This document shows positions 8,416 through 16,965 of a stretch of 64,000 nucleotides of DNA, one piece after another. Location of the stretch: NCBI RefSeq assembly GCF_024972755.1, contig NZ_CP087724.1, positions 2,688,701 to 2,752,700 on the forward strand. The letters are read 5' to 3'. The stretch's first letter is position 1; every line of letters begins with the position of its first letter. The notes under the pieces are model-generated. The model was not told the origin of the DNA. It did no database searches and saw only the letters and a list, made by a program, of their open reading frames with translations. The translations under genes were made by a program, and so were the position numbers. Source of the stretch: Halanaeroarchaeum sp. HSR-CO (lineage in GTDB: Archaea > Halobacteriota > Halobacteria > Halobacteriales > Halobacteriaceae).

Positions 8416-8476
8416 TCGGCCCGTTCACGGTTTTCACGCCGTCTGCGCTGAGCATCATCGGCCCGCCGTGGGCAGG

Positions 8477-8484
8477 TTATTTAA
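8477..8484 (+). promoter_or_regulatory. TATA box for hemA-ccmE
   Basis: TTATTTAA lies 28-44 nt before the candidate hemA starts (GTG 8512 and ATG 8521), a good archaeal TATA element for a leaderless or very short-leadered transcript. Confidence 0.55.
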
Positions 8485-8520
8485 CCCCGGACTATCTAAT
8501 TACGCATATTGGTGAGCAGC

Positions 8521-9765
8521 ATGGAAGCTCTGCATGGGGCATTCGTCACGCACAGGCGAGCCTCACTCTCGACGATCGAAGCCGCACGGTCGGTCGACGT
8601 GGAAGCGACGCGCGAGCGATTGCTGGCCCATGGTGCCAGCGAGGCCTTCGTCCTCCAGACCTGCAACCGGGTGGAGCTGTACGTGCGCGGCCCGCCGACG
8701 ACCATCGCTCGGGAACTCGACCGGATCGAGGTGCCCGAGGAGGTCGTCGACCGGGCCCAGGGCGAAGCAGTCGCACGGCATGCCCTCCAGGTGGCTGCCG
8801 GCCTCGAGAGCATGGTCGTGGGGGAGGACGAGATCCTCGGCCAGTTCTCGACGGCCACGGAGCAGGCCCGCGAGGACCTCGGCGGCCCGCTGGAAACGGT
8901 CCTCGATAAGGCCATTCGTACGGGCAAACGCGTCCGCTCCGAGACCGCGATAAACGAGGGGCACGCCTCGATGGGGACGGCGGCCGTCGATCTCGCAAAT
9001 CGACGATTGGAGGGGCTCTCGGGGGCGACGGCACTCGTGGTCGGCGCAGGGGAGATGGGGCGAAGCGTCGCCGGTCCCCTCGCGGATCGGGGGGCCGAGG
9101 TCCTGGTCACGAATCGGACCTACGAGACCGCACGCGAACTCGCTGACGCGGTCGGGGCCACGGCGACCTGTTTCGACTCAGTGGCGAGTCGGTTCCCAGA
9201 CGTCGACGTCCTGTTCAGTGCCACGGACGCTCCACACCGGATCTTTGAGTACGACGACCTCCACGGGGAGCGCTTGCTCGCGATCGACCTGGCGAACCCA
9301 CGGGACATCGACGATTCCGTCGCCGAGGCGAGTGGGATCGACCTGTACGACATCGACGACATCGGTGCCGCCGTCGACGAGTCTATCGAACGCCGGGAAT
9401 CGGTCCGCGATCGGGCAGAGGCGATCGTCGAGTCCGAACTCGACCAGCTGGCGGACCTCCTCAAACGTCGCCGCGCGGACGAGATGCTGGGCCGCATCTA
9501 CAGCGAGGCCGAGCGGATCCGTCGCGAGGAGACCGAGCGAGCCATCGACTGCGTCGACGCCGACGTCGACGAGGCGGTCTTCGAGCAGTTCGCCTCCTCG
9601 ATCGTCAACCGCCTGCTCGCCACGCCGACGAAGTCGATCAAGGAGGCCGCGGCCGACGACGACTACGAGACCCTCGAGACCGTCTCGACGGTATTCCAGA
9701 TCGGCGAGTCCGCCGGGCATCGATCCGAGAACGCCGCGTCCTCACCATCCATCGAGAACTCATGA
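8521..9765 (+). CDS. hemA: Glutamyl-tRNA reductase
   Basis: Reduces glutamyl-tRNA to glutamate-1-semialdehyde, the first committed step of tetrapyrrole synthesis. The 414-residue protein has the catalytic-domain motif LQTCNRVELYV with the active-site Cys, the segment ESMVVGEDEILGQ, the NADPH-binding motif VVGAGEMG, and the C-terminal helical dimerisation domain. ATG 8521 is chosen because it places about five residues before the conserved first strand; GTG 8512 is an alternative that would be leaderless. Its stop overlaps the ccmE start (ATGA), so heme precursor synthesis is directly coupled to cytochrome c maturation. The C-terminal tail has little conservation. Confidence 0.95.
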   Translation: MEALHGAFVTHRRASLSTIEAARSVDVEATRERLLAHGASEAFVLQTCNRVELYVRGPPTTIARELDRIEVPEEVVDRAQGEAVARHALQVAAGLESMVVGEDEILGQFSTATEQAREDLGGPLETVLDKAIRTGKRVRSETAINEGHASMGTAAVDLANRRLEGLSGATALVVGAGEMGRSVAGPLADRGAEVLVTNRTYETARELADAVGATATCFDSVASRFPDVDVLFSATDAPHRIFEYDDLHGERLLAIDLANPRDIDDSVAEASGIDLYDIDDIGAAVDESIERRESVRDRAEAIVESELDQLADLLKRRRADEMLGRIYSEAERIRREETERAIDCVDADVDEAVFEQFASSIVNRLLATPTKSIKEAAADDDYETLETVSTVFQIGESAGHRSENAASSPSIENS

Positions 9766-10145
9766 AACGAACCCATCGCATCCTCCTGGGCGCCATCGTG
9801 ATCGCCGTCCTCGTCGGGGTCGTCTCGACCTCGATGGGGACGACCACCGCAAAGGTCTCCCCGGGCGACCTCCAGTCCGGAGAGTACGACGGCGAGTACG
9901 TCATCCTCGAGGGGCTGGCGACCGACGTCCGAATCGGGAATACCGTTACCCTGACCGTGGTCGGCAATAGCTCAGAGACGCGCACGGTCGACGATAACGC
10001 CACCGAGGCGAGTGTCCCCGCGGTAGTCACTGACGATTCGATCCCGGCGACCCTCGAATCCGGCCGAATCGTCGTCCTCGAAGGTACCTACGACGACGGT
10101 CGGTTCGAGGCTTCCTCCGTGATGGTCAAGTCCCACGAGCAGTAA
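9762..10145 (+). CDS. ccmE: CcmE-like heme chaperone lacking the usual C-terminal heme-binding motif
   Basis: CcmE is the membrane-anchored OB-fold chaperone that carries heme from CcmABCD to CcmF in System I maturation. This 127-residue protein has one N-terminal membrane anchor, then a beta-rich domain with the familiar strands (EYVILEGLAT, ESGRIVVLEGTYDDGRFEASSVMVKS). Family members continue past the final strand into a HxxxY motif (bacteria) or a CxxxY, CPSKY-like motif (many archaea). Here the protein stops after KSHEQ, so neither motif is complete; His125 is the only candidate ligand. The gene overlaps hemA by 4 bp. It may be a divergent functional form, or the 3' end may be altered by a point change or sequencing error. 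Confidence 0.8.
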   Translation: MKRTHRILLGAIVIAVLVGVVSTSMGTTTAKVSPGDLQSGEYDGEYVILEGLATDVRIGNTVTLTVVGNSSETRTVDDNATEASVPAVVTDDSIPATLESGRIVVLEGTYDDGRFEASSVMVKSHEQ

Positions 10146-10260
10146 CGCGACGCCACCGCGGACCCAGACTCGGTTGCCGGCGTACCACCGGTGACGCGTT
10201 GAAGGAGCAGGCGGCACCGAACGCCGATTCGCGTGGCGATCGACACCGAAAACGAGTGGC

Positions 10261-10365
10261 CTACAGCCGTTCTTCGAGGCGGGACAGCGAGCGCTGCAGG
10301 TAGTACTGGTAGCCGACGATCAGGGTGAAGACGATGCCGTACGCGACGAGGAGTTTGAGGTACAT
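10261..10365 (-). CDS. ccmD: CcmD-like small membrane protein
   Basis: A 34-residue frame starting MYLKLLVAYGIVFTLIVGYQ has one membrane helix and a charged, basic-acidic cytoplasmic tail (RSLSRLEERL), the plan of CcmD. CcmD helps CcmABC release heme-loaded CcmE. It begins 2 nt after the ccmC stop codon and has a clear GGAGGT ribosome-binding site about 7-12 nt upstream, which decides the start. Size and hydrophobic pattern match, but CcmD proteins are too short for sequence alone to be decisive. Confidence 0.75.
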   Translation of the reverse strand: MYLKLLVAYGIVFTLIVGYQYYLQRSLSRLEERL

Positions 10366-10367
10366 GG

Positions 10368-11051
10368 CTATCGACCTCCGGTTGCACAAATGACGGTGTC
10401 ACGGACTCGATGCACGCGATACCTGACCGCAGCGAGCGAGACGAACAGCACGGTCACCGCGACGATGGCCAGGAGTAACGCGGTCGGTTCGATGACGGTC
10501 CCACTCGATTCGGCCCCGACCGTCGGATCGTGAAACGCCGGGTTCCACAGCCGGGTCGAGACGTAGGAGACCGGAATGGTGACGAACCCGAGCACGCCGT
10601 AAGCGGCGGCGAACCGGTCCTCGGAATCGCGTGTCGCCGCGAACACCAGCAGGTACCCGAGATAGACGAGCCAGGTGATGAACAGCGTCACGAGCCTGAC
10701 GTCGCCCCACGACCAGTAGGTCCCCCACATCTCGCTGCCCCAGATACTTCCCATCGCGAGCGTGCCGGTCAGGAACACGAAGCCGACCTCCCCGGTGCTG
10801 TGAGCCAGGAGGTTGAACCGGCGGGTTCTGGTGTGGAGGTACCACGCGCTCGCCCCGAAGGTGATCAGGAGTGCGACACCGCTCACCCAGGCCAGGGCGA
10901 TATGCCAGTACCCGATGTAGTTCACGGGGGCCACGACGCCGTACATGCGCGGAGTCGTGAACACGAACATCGCGACGAACGAGGCCAGCCCGAAGAGGAG
11001 CGCGCCGGCCGGGAGAACGGCGGTATCGCGAATGGTCTTCGATGCGCCCAT
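10368..11051 (-). CDS. ccmC: Cytochrome c biogenesis protein CcmC
   Basis: Integral membrane heme-handling protein that presents heme to CcmE. The 227-residue protein has six predicted membrane helices and the tryptophan-rich WWD-type signature WGTYWSWGDVRL at about residues 109-120, with flanking histidines His50 and one in AFHDP that suit heme axial ligation. ATG 11051 is preferred over an upstream in-frame ATG because it gives a normal CcmC N-terminus and leaves room for the divergent promoter. It is transcribed with ccmD and divergently from the tetraheme cytochrome gene across 82 bp. Confidence 0.93.
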   Translation of the reverse strand: MGASKTIRDTAVLPAGALLFGLASFVAMFVFTTPRMYGVVAPVNYIGYWHIALAWVSGVALLITFGASAWYLHTRTRRFNLLAHSTGEVGFVFLTGTLAMGSIWGSEMWGTYWSWGDVRLVTLFITWLVYLGYLLVFAATRDSEDRFAAAYGVLGFVTIPVSYVSTRLWNPAFHDPTVGAESSGTVIEPTALLLAIVAVTVLFVSLAAVRYRVHRVRDTVICATGGR

Positions 11052-11102
11052 ACGCGAGACGAGCGGGGCTCGAAGGATAACGTTTGCCCCTCGCAACCGG
11101 AG

Positions 11103-11109
11103 TTTTATA
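11103..11109 (+). promoter_or_regulatory. TATA box for the tetraheme-FeS-NrfD operon
   Basis: TTTTATA is centred about 28 nt before ATG 11134, the normal archaeal spacing. It drives an apparently leaderless transcript of the three-gene module. Confidence 0.55.
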
Positions 11110-11133
11110 CTGAAGGCGGTACGTGGACGAAAT

Positions 11134-11832
11134 ATGGGCAGTCAGCAGGATCACCCAGCCGTAGTTACGACGTTCTTGCTGGTACTCGCCGTCGTCGGCG
11201 TGTTTACCGGCATCGCCACCGCAGGCGGTGGAACTGGCCCGCCCGGGGCGGGCGGCGAGGACGTCGCCACCCCGGACGCACACGCTACCGCGTTCGAAGA
11301 GGACTGGCCGTCGGCCGACGAGGAAGCGACGTGCGAGCGGTGTCACGCGACGATGGAGACGAACCGAACGCCTCGCGACCTCGAAAACGAGGTGAAATAC
11401 CAGCCCAACCACGAATTCGACCTCGAACACGCCGATGGACAGTGGTGTCTGGACTGCCACGCGGCGGACAACATGAACGAACTTCGGCTGCCGAACGGCA
11501 GCACCGTCGCGTGGACGACCGAAAACGAGACCAAGCAGTGTGCGTCCTGTCACGGCCCGGTCTACGAGGACTGGACCAACCAGGTGCATGGAAAGTGGAC
11601 GGGTTCCTACGAGGAGCCGGTCCCGGATAAGTACTGTACGGACTGTCACGACCCACACGATCCCGAGTTCCACGCGATCGAGCCAGACCCAGCCCCCGAG
11701 GAACCGCCCGCCGGCCCCGCGGTCGCCCAGGCCGTGTTGCCGGGTGGCTACTACGCGGCAGTCGGGCTCGCCGGGACGCTGATCGCGGGACTCCTCGGGT
11801 ACGCGGCACTCGATCTCAGGAGGCGACCATGA
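11134..11832 (+). CDS. Membrane-anchored tetraheme cytochrome c
   Basis: A 232-residue exported cytochrome with four CxxCH sites (Cys at about residues 67, 105, 136 and 168). It has an N-terminal signal segment (about residues 10-30) and a C-terminal membrane helix ending LRRRP. Spacing of the hemes and intervening histidines (NHEFDLEH, VHGKW) suits a small NrfB/NrfH-like electron-transfer cytochrome. It overlaps the following Fe-S gene (ATGA) and is followed by nrfD. I infer it as the electron conduit from that quinol dehydrogenase to a terminal reductase such as the octaheme protein. A direct enzymatic role is less likely given its size. Confidence 0.85.
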   Translation: MGSQQDHPAVVTTFLLVLAVVGVFTGIATAGGGTGPPGAGGEDVATPDAHATAFEEDWPSADEEATCERCHATMETNRTPRDLENEVKYQPNHEFDLEHADGQWCLDCHAADNMNELRLPNGSTVAWTTENETKQCASCHGPVYEDWTNQVHGKWTGSYEEPVPDKYCTDCHDPHDPEFHAIEPDPAPEEPPAGPAVAQAVLPGGYYAAVGLAGTLIAGLLGYAALDLRRRP

Positions 11833-12860
11833 GTGATTCCACGACCGATCCCGGTGTACCGGACGCGGACGACGACGGCGTCGACGAGGACCGCCGACAC
11901 GTACTGAAAGCCACGGCCGGCGCGGCTACCTTCGCCATCGGCGGGGTAGCAGCGTCACAGCAGCCCGAAGCAGCCGATCTCCTCCAGAAACATTACAAGA
12001 AAATGGACGCGACGGAGCGAGAACAGCTCGTCGATAGACTGGAGTCGCGTCTCCAGGAGGAGTACGATACACCGGAGATCGAGGTCTCGACGACGAAGCC
12101 ACCTGACGACACCGTGTTCGGATACGCGTTGAACGTCGAGGCCTGTATCGGGTGCCGGCAGTGCGTGTACGCGTGCGCGGATGAGAACAATATCTCTCGT
12201 GAGACCGAGGAGAACCCGGCGTCGAACCAACTCCACTGGATCCGGGTCCTCCGCTTCGAAGACTCCGAGATCGAGGTCGACCCCGAGGGAGACGGGCCGA
12301 TCGGGATGGACGTCTCCAGCGAGTTCGGCGACGTCTCCGCCGGGGTCGACTGGGAGGAAAGCGATCACTACTACGATCCGGAGGCGGTGCCCGAAGAGGA
12401 CGCCTGGTATCTCCCCGTCCAGTGCCAGCAATGCGAGGACCCATCCTGTACCGAGGTGTGTCCGGTACAGGCGACCTGGAAGGAAAAGGACGGGATCGTC
12501 GTCGTCGACTACGATCGGTGTATCGGCTGCAAGTACTGTGTGACCAACTGCCCGTACGACGCCCGACGGTTCAACTTCAGCCACCCCGAACTCCCCGACG
12601 ACGAGGTCAACCCCGAGATGCATTATCTGGGGAACCGTCCCCGACCGGGGGAGGTCGTCGAGAAGTGCACGTTCTGCGTCCAGCGGACCCGCGAGGGGGA
12701 GTATCCGGCCTGCGTCGACGCGTGTCCGGTCGGGGCCCGAAAATTCGGCAACCTCCTCGACGAATCCGGCGAGATCCGGACGATCCTCGACGAGAAGCCG
12801 GTGTTCCGACTCCGTCCGGAACTCGGGACCGAACCGAAGTTCTTCTACTTCACGGAGTAG
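11829..12860 (+). CDS. nrfC: Tat-exported 4 x [4Fe-4S] ferredoxin, NrfC/DsrO-like
   Basis: A 343-residue Fe-S electron-transfer subunit. A twin-arginine signal (DRRHVLKATAGAATFAIGG) sits at residues 21-39, so the protein acts outside the membrane. Four cysteine groups follow: CIGCRQCVYAC, CQQCEDPSCTEVC, CIGCKYCVTNC, and CTFC with CVDAC. This is the NrfC/PhsB/DsrO arrangement for four cubane clusters. An insert between the first and second groups is acidic. It overlaps the tetraheme gene upstream and lies 4 bp before the NrfD gene. In the bacterial Nrf, Qrc and Act complexes such a subunit links an NrfD-type protein to multiheme cytochromes. The symbol is by analogy only. Confidence 0.88.
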   Translation: MSDSTTDPGVPDADDDGVDEDRRHVLKATAGAATFAIGGVAASQQPEAADLLQKHYKKMDATEREQLVDRLESRLQEEYDTPEIEVSTTKPPDDTVFGYALNVEACIGCRQCVYACADENNISRETEENPASNQLHWIRVLRFEDSEIEVDPEGDGPIGMDVSSEFGDVSAGVDWEESDHYYDPEAVPEEDAWYLPVQCQQCEDPSCTEVCPVQATWKEKDGIVVVDYDRCIGCKYCVTNCPYDARRFNFSHPELPDDEVNPEMHYLGNRPRPGEVVEKCTFCVQRTREGEYPACVDACPVGARKFGNLLDESGEIRTILDEKPVFRLRPELGTEPKFFYFTE

Positions 12861-12864
12861 TACC

Positions 12865-14139
12865 ATGTCAACGCCACAGACCTCGACACGGAGTACCACC
12901 CGGCGCCTCGCATCGTTCCTGAAAGCCGGCGTGACCCACGCACTGACGGGTTCGACCCGCTATTACGCCTGGCTCGCCGCCCTCGCGATCGGGATCGTGC
13001 TCGGACTGTACACCTACGCCCAGCAGGTCCAGCACGGTCTCATCATCACGAGCGCCCGCCACCTGAACCCGTGGGCCACGCTCGCGTATGCCCAGTTCCC
13101 CTTCTTCGACGGGATCGCGGCCGGTGCGATCGTCGTCGTCGCCATCGCGTACGTCTACGCGCGGCCGGACTTCGAGTCGGTCGCGGTCTTCGGGTGGGCG
13201 CTGGCCGTCAGCGGAGCGATCGTCTCCATCGCGAGCGTTCTTTCGATGCTGGGAAGTCTGGAGCGACTCGTCTACATCTTCCCCATCGTGGGGACGCCGA
13301 ACTTCCCAATGTCGATGCTACCCTGGGACGTCGTCGTACTCAACGGCTTCCTGCTAGTCGCACTGGTCGTTCCCGGGTACGTGCTCTTCAAACGCTATCA
13401 CGGCGAACGACCCCATCCCTGGGTGCGATACGGGGCGTACCTCGCGGTGGCCGGTGCCCTGGCGCTGCAGGCGGTCGTCGCGGCGATCATCATCGTCAAT
13501 CCGATCCGGAGCCTGTGGTACACCGCGCTGATGGTGCCGCGATTCATCACGAGCGCGGCCGCCGCTGGGTCCGCTCTCGCCATCCTCGTGCTCCTGGCGA
13601 TCCGCCGGTCCGCGTCGGGGGCGCTCGCCCTGACCGACATCGACATCGAGGATCGGACCCTCTCGACGCTTGGCCACGTAGTTGTCATCGCTCTCGCGGT
13701 GAACGTCTTCGCCGTGCTCTCCGAGATATTCATGCTCACGTGGACGGGGACCGAACACGGCCTCACGATGCAGTATCTCCTCTTCGGTCTGGACCACGCC
13801 GGCACGACCTACAACATGCTGACGCCGGTCATGTGGCTCTCCATCGCGCTCGAGGTCGGGGCCCTCCTCCTCTTGCTCCATCCCCGCGCCCGGCGGCACA
13901 TCCGGACGCTCTCGATCGGGGCCGGAGCAGCCTTCCTCGGCGTCTTCCTCGAGAAAGGGGTCATCCTGTTCATCTCGGTGTTCGTCGTCTCGCCACTGGG
14001 CGAGGTGTACGAACCGTCCTTTACCGTCCCCGAAGTCGTCATGGCCGGGGCGATGTGGGCGCTCGGCGCGCTCGTGTTCACCCTGCTCGCGAAGGCGGCG
14101 ATCGGTATCAGGACCCGGGATTCGGCCGAAAACTTTTGA
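12865..14139 (+). CDS. nrfD: NrfD/PsrC-family membrane quinol-interacting subunit
   Basis: A 424-residue polytopic membrane protein with about ten helices of the NrfD/PsrC family, which exchanges electrons with the quinone pool and passes them to an external Fe-S partner. Family-like segments include the first helix LAALAIGIVLGLYTYAQQVQ and SMLPWDVVVLNGFLLVALVV. The C-terminus ends in the cytoplasm after a last helix near residue 405. It directly follows the Fe-S gene. No molybdopterin catalytic subunit is encoded nearby, which separates the module from PsrABC-type sulfur or thiosulfate reductases and points to a cytochrome-linked complex. Confidence 0.88.
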   Translation: MSTPQTSTRSTTRRLASFLKAGVTHALTGSTRYYAWLAALAIGIVLGLYTYAQQVQHGLIITSARHLNPWATLAYAQFPFFDGIAAGAIVVVAIAYVYARPDFESVAVFGWALAVSGAIVSIASVLSMLGSLERLVYIFPIVGTPNFPMSMLPWDVVVLNGFLLVALVVPGYVLFKRYHGERPHPWVRYGAYLAVAGALALQAVVAAIIIVNPIRSLWYTALMVPRFITSAAAAGSALAILVLLAIRRSASGALALTDIDIEDRTLSTLGHVVVIALAVNVFAVLSEIFMLTWTGTEHGLTMQYLLFGLDHAGTTYNMLTPVMWLSIALEVGALLLLLHPRARRHIRTLSIGAGAAFLGVFLEKGVILFISVFVVSPLGEVYEPSFTVPEVVMAGAMWALGALVFTLLAKAAIGIRTRDSAENF

Positions 14140-14205
14140 AACGGTATTACCTTTCTTCGTACACGAGTCGGCAGTGGCGAGTCTTCACGCCGACGACGTA
14201 GAGAT

Positions 14206-14646
14206 ATGAATCGAAAACTAGTGTTGACCGGCGGTTTCGTCGCAGTGCTGCTCGTCCTGGCCATCGGCACCTCCATGACGATGCTCTCGGGAGAAGCCGA
14301 CAGGCACGGCGGTATCGACTGGGAAAGCGACGTCGACGCGGCACTGACGGAGGCGAACGAGACGGAGACGCCACTCCTATTGTACGTCTGGATGGACGAT
14401 TGCGGGGCCTGTGAGGACTTCGGCGCCCGTCTCGCGGAGGACCGACCGGCGGCCCTTGACGCGTACGTGCTCGCGGAGACCGACCTTGGCTCCGAATCCA
14501 CTGCGGAGCAGTACGGCGTCTCGGCCACGCCGACGCTCGTCGTGATCGCCCCAGACGGGACGAAGGTAACGACCATCAACCCGGTCGCGGTGGACGACCT
14601 CGACGAGCGGCTCGACCGGGCTCACGAGAACGCGAGTGACCCCTAA
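14206..14646 (+). CDS. Membrane-anchored thioredoxin-like protein
   Basis: A 146-residue protein with an N-terminal signal anchor (residues about 4-26) and a thioredoxin fold. The redox motif CGAC sits in LYVWMDDCGACEDF, and the cis-proline loop is GVSATPTLVV. It lies 3 bp before ccmF. In System I the thioredoxin CcmG reduces heme-attachment cysteines in apocytochromes; this protein or the TlpA-like one at 21610 probably fills that role, since no CcmH is seen. The extended CGAC motif is less usual than CPxC of CcmG. Start ATG 14206 gives a normal anchor. Confidence 0.82.
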   Translation: MNRKLVLTGGFVAVLLVLAIGTSMTMLSGEADRHGGIDWESDVDAALTEANETETPLLLYVWMDDCGACEDFGARLAEDRPAALDAYVLAETDLGSESTAEQYGVSATPTLVVIAPDGTKVTTINPVAVDDLDERLDRAHENASDP

Positions 14647-14649
14647 GTT

Positions 14650-16962
14650 ATGATCGGCACAGCATTACAGTACGGCGCGGCGGTAGCGGGATTCGGTGCG
14701 GTGATCGCCCTCTGGTACGCGAACCGGGAGGCCGAGTACGCCCGATACGGCGTCTACTTGCTCGGCACGGCGAGTCTCCTGGCGGTGCTTGCGCTGTTCT
14801 ACCTCGTCAATCAGTTCCTCGTCACCGACTACACGAACGGATACGTCTGGAACCACACCGCCGACTATCTCTCGACGCTCTACCGGATCACCGGTGTCTA
14901 CGCGGGCGTCGAGGGGTCGCTGTTGCTCTGGGCGACCCTGGTGGCGCTCATCGCGTACTGGGTCGTCCGCTCCGGGGTGGAAACCGCCGACGAACGCCTC
15001 GTCGCAGCCATCGTGACGACCGTGGCGACGGTCATCCTGGCGTACTCGATTACCCGTACGCCCTTTACCGCCCTGGACATCAGTGGGCGTGGGACGGCGT
15101 TCGGTCCTGTGGGGCTGAATCCGCTGTTGAAGAGCCCGTACATGATAATCCACCCGCCAGTGACCTTCGCAGGCTACGCGCTGACGACAGTCCCGTTCGC
15201 GATCGGGGCGGCCCACTTCATTCGGAAGAGCCGTGGCCGGGACGGAATCTTCGAGCAGAGGCTTCCCGAGGCGACCCGATGGCTCCGCCTCGCCTGGTGG
15301 TTTCTCACCGCCGCCGTGGCACTCGGCGCCCTCTGGTCGTACACGACCCTCGGCTGGGGCGGTCTCTGGGCCTGGGACCCCGTCGAAACCGCGATCCTCG
15401 TGACCTGGTTGTTCGTGACGGCCGCGATGCACGCCGTCTCCAACTACCGGTTACGTGGGGCGAATCCCGTCCTTGCTCCCGCGATGGCAACCCTCACCTT
15501 GCCGAGTGCCATCTTCGCGCGGGTGATTACCCAGTCGGGCACGTCGGATCTCCACTCCTTCGCCAGCGGCTCCCCGACAGTGCTGGTCGTCTTGCTGGCG
15601 GTGTCCCTCGCCATCGGCGTGGGACTGCCCTTCTACGTCTGGATTCGACGGCCGGAATCGCAAACGGAAACGACGGGGATACTCTCCCACCACCGGCTGC
15701 TTTACGCTGGAATCCTCACTATCGGCTTGCTCACGTTCGTCTCGTTCTGGGGGATCACCTTCCCCCTGCTACAGACGCTCCTCGGAGGCCCGGAGGTTAG
15801 CGTGGGCGTCGACTTCTACAACATGTGGAGTTTTCCCCTCGTGGTCGTCGTGTTGCTCGCGATCGGCTTTTACAATGATTTCGACGTCAGAGGCGAGGAC
15901 GCCGGTCGGCTGCTCGGGGCCGTCGTCGTGTTGTCCCTCGTGGCCGCCGTGATTCCGCTCTCCGAGTGGCAGTTCAACCCGGCGAAGACGGGCGGGTACT
16001 ACGGTCTCGTCGGGAGCCTCAACGCGTTATCCCTGTTTCCGCCGGCCGCCTATGCCATCGGCGCGACGCTCTCCAGGCTCGCCGTCCGACTGCCGTCGCT
16101 GCCCGATCGCGACCGCCAGCTGACCCTGGGGGGCGTCGGTCTCGTCCACATCGGGCTGGCGGTGATCGTGCTCGCGACGCCGTTCACCTACATGTTCGCG
16201 GTCTCCGGGTCCGGCATGGTTCCGGCAGTCTCGATGGGTCACGAGGACGGCGTGACCCTGGACGAATCGCCGTACACCGTCGCGGTCGAGAACTACTCCA
16301 GCGACTACATCGAAAGCGACCTGTCGCTCTCGGCGGTCGAACGCGAGGCGGTCCTCGATCGAATCGACGACAGGGCCTACCGGGCCGATTCGCTCCCCGA
16401 ATCGGCCAGCGGCGATCAGATCGTCTACGGATCCATCACGGACCTGCGGATAGAGGACGGTACCGGAATCGCGCAGCTCGACAACTCCTCCGTGTGGGTC
16501 GACGTCGGGCCGGCCGGTAACAACACGAGCGTCGAGGGCGTGCCGATCTACGCCCAGGGAACCATCAACCGGTCGATGGACGAGATGACCTTCGTGCGGA
16601 CCGACGGCATGTTCGTCGGCACGCAACCGACCGGGGCGATCGTCCCGGACAGCCGTGCGAGCGACCGCGAGGTCGAGTTCGTCGTCTCTCAAGGGAACGA
16701 GACCCTTGCTGTCGGCTCCACGGACGTCGAGACGTATCTCACCTACGGGGCCGTCGCGAACCCATACGTGGACCGCGGTCTGTTCTCGGACACGTACGTC
16801 GCGGCCAAGCAGGTGCAGTTCACCGGGGGCATGCCGGTAGTCTACATCCTCGTCAAGGAAGTGCCGCTGATGAGCGTGGTCCGCTTCGGCATCGTGCTAT
16901 TGCTCCTCGGCGGGGCGATGCTCGCCGCCGCGACCCCACGGAGCCGTCACGGGGGTGAGTGA
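14650..16962 (+). CDS. ccmF: Cytochrome c heme lyase subunit CcmF
   Basis: The large integral membrane protein that receives heme from CcmE and ligates it to apocytochrome CxxCH motifs. The 770-residue protein has about fifteen helices. The WWD heme-binding domain is clear (GWGGLWAWDPVETAIL at about residue 236), with conserved histidines in the neighbouring loops. A large external domain lies between about residues 530 and 730, followed by a last helix. Length is somewhat longer than E. coli CcmF. The stop is 3 bp before a lipoprotein gene, making trx-ccmF-lipoprotein an apparent operon. No CcmH or CcmI domain is fused to it. Confidence 0.94.
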   Translation: MIGTALQYGAAVAGFGAVIALWYANREAEYARYGVYLLGTASLLAVLALFYLVNQFLVTDYTNGYVWNHTADYLSTLYRITGVYAGVEGSLLLWATLVALIAYWVVRSGVETADERLVAAIVTTVATVILAYSITRTPFTALDISGRGTAFGPVGLNPLLKSPYMIIHPPVTFAGYALTTVPFAIGAAHFIRKSRGRDGIFEQRLPEATRWLRLAWWFLTAAVALGALWSYTTLGWGGLWAWDPVETAILVTWLFVTAAMHAVSNYRLRGANPVLAPAMATLTLPSAIFARVITQSGTSDLHSFASGSPTVLVVLLAVSLAIGVGLPFYVWIRRPESQTETTGILSHHRLLYAGILTIGLLTFVSFWGITFPLLQTLLGGPEVSVGVDFYNMWSFPLVVVVLLAIGFYNDFDVRGEDAGRLLGAVVVLSLVAAVIPLSEWQFNPAKTGGYYGLVGSLNALSLFPPAAYAIGATLSRLAVRLPSLPDRDRQLTLGGVGLVHIGLAVIVLATPFTYMFAVSGSGMVPAVSMGHEDGVTLDESPYTVAVENYSSDYIESDLSLSAVEREAVLDRIDDRAYRADSLPESASGDQIVYGSITDLRIEDGTGIAQLDNSSVWVDVGPAGNNTSVEGVPIYAQGTINRSMDEMTFVRTDGMFVGTQPTGAIVPDSRASDREVEFVVSQGNETLAVGSTDVETYLTYGAVANPYVDRGLFSDTYVAAKQVQFTGGMPVVYILVKEVPLMSVVRFGIVLLLLGGAMLAAATPRSRHGGE

Positions 16963-16965
16963 CCG

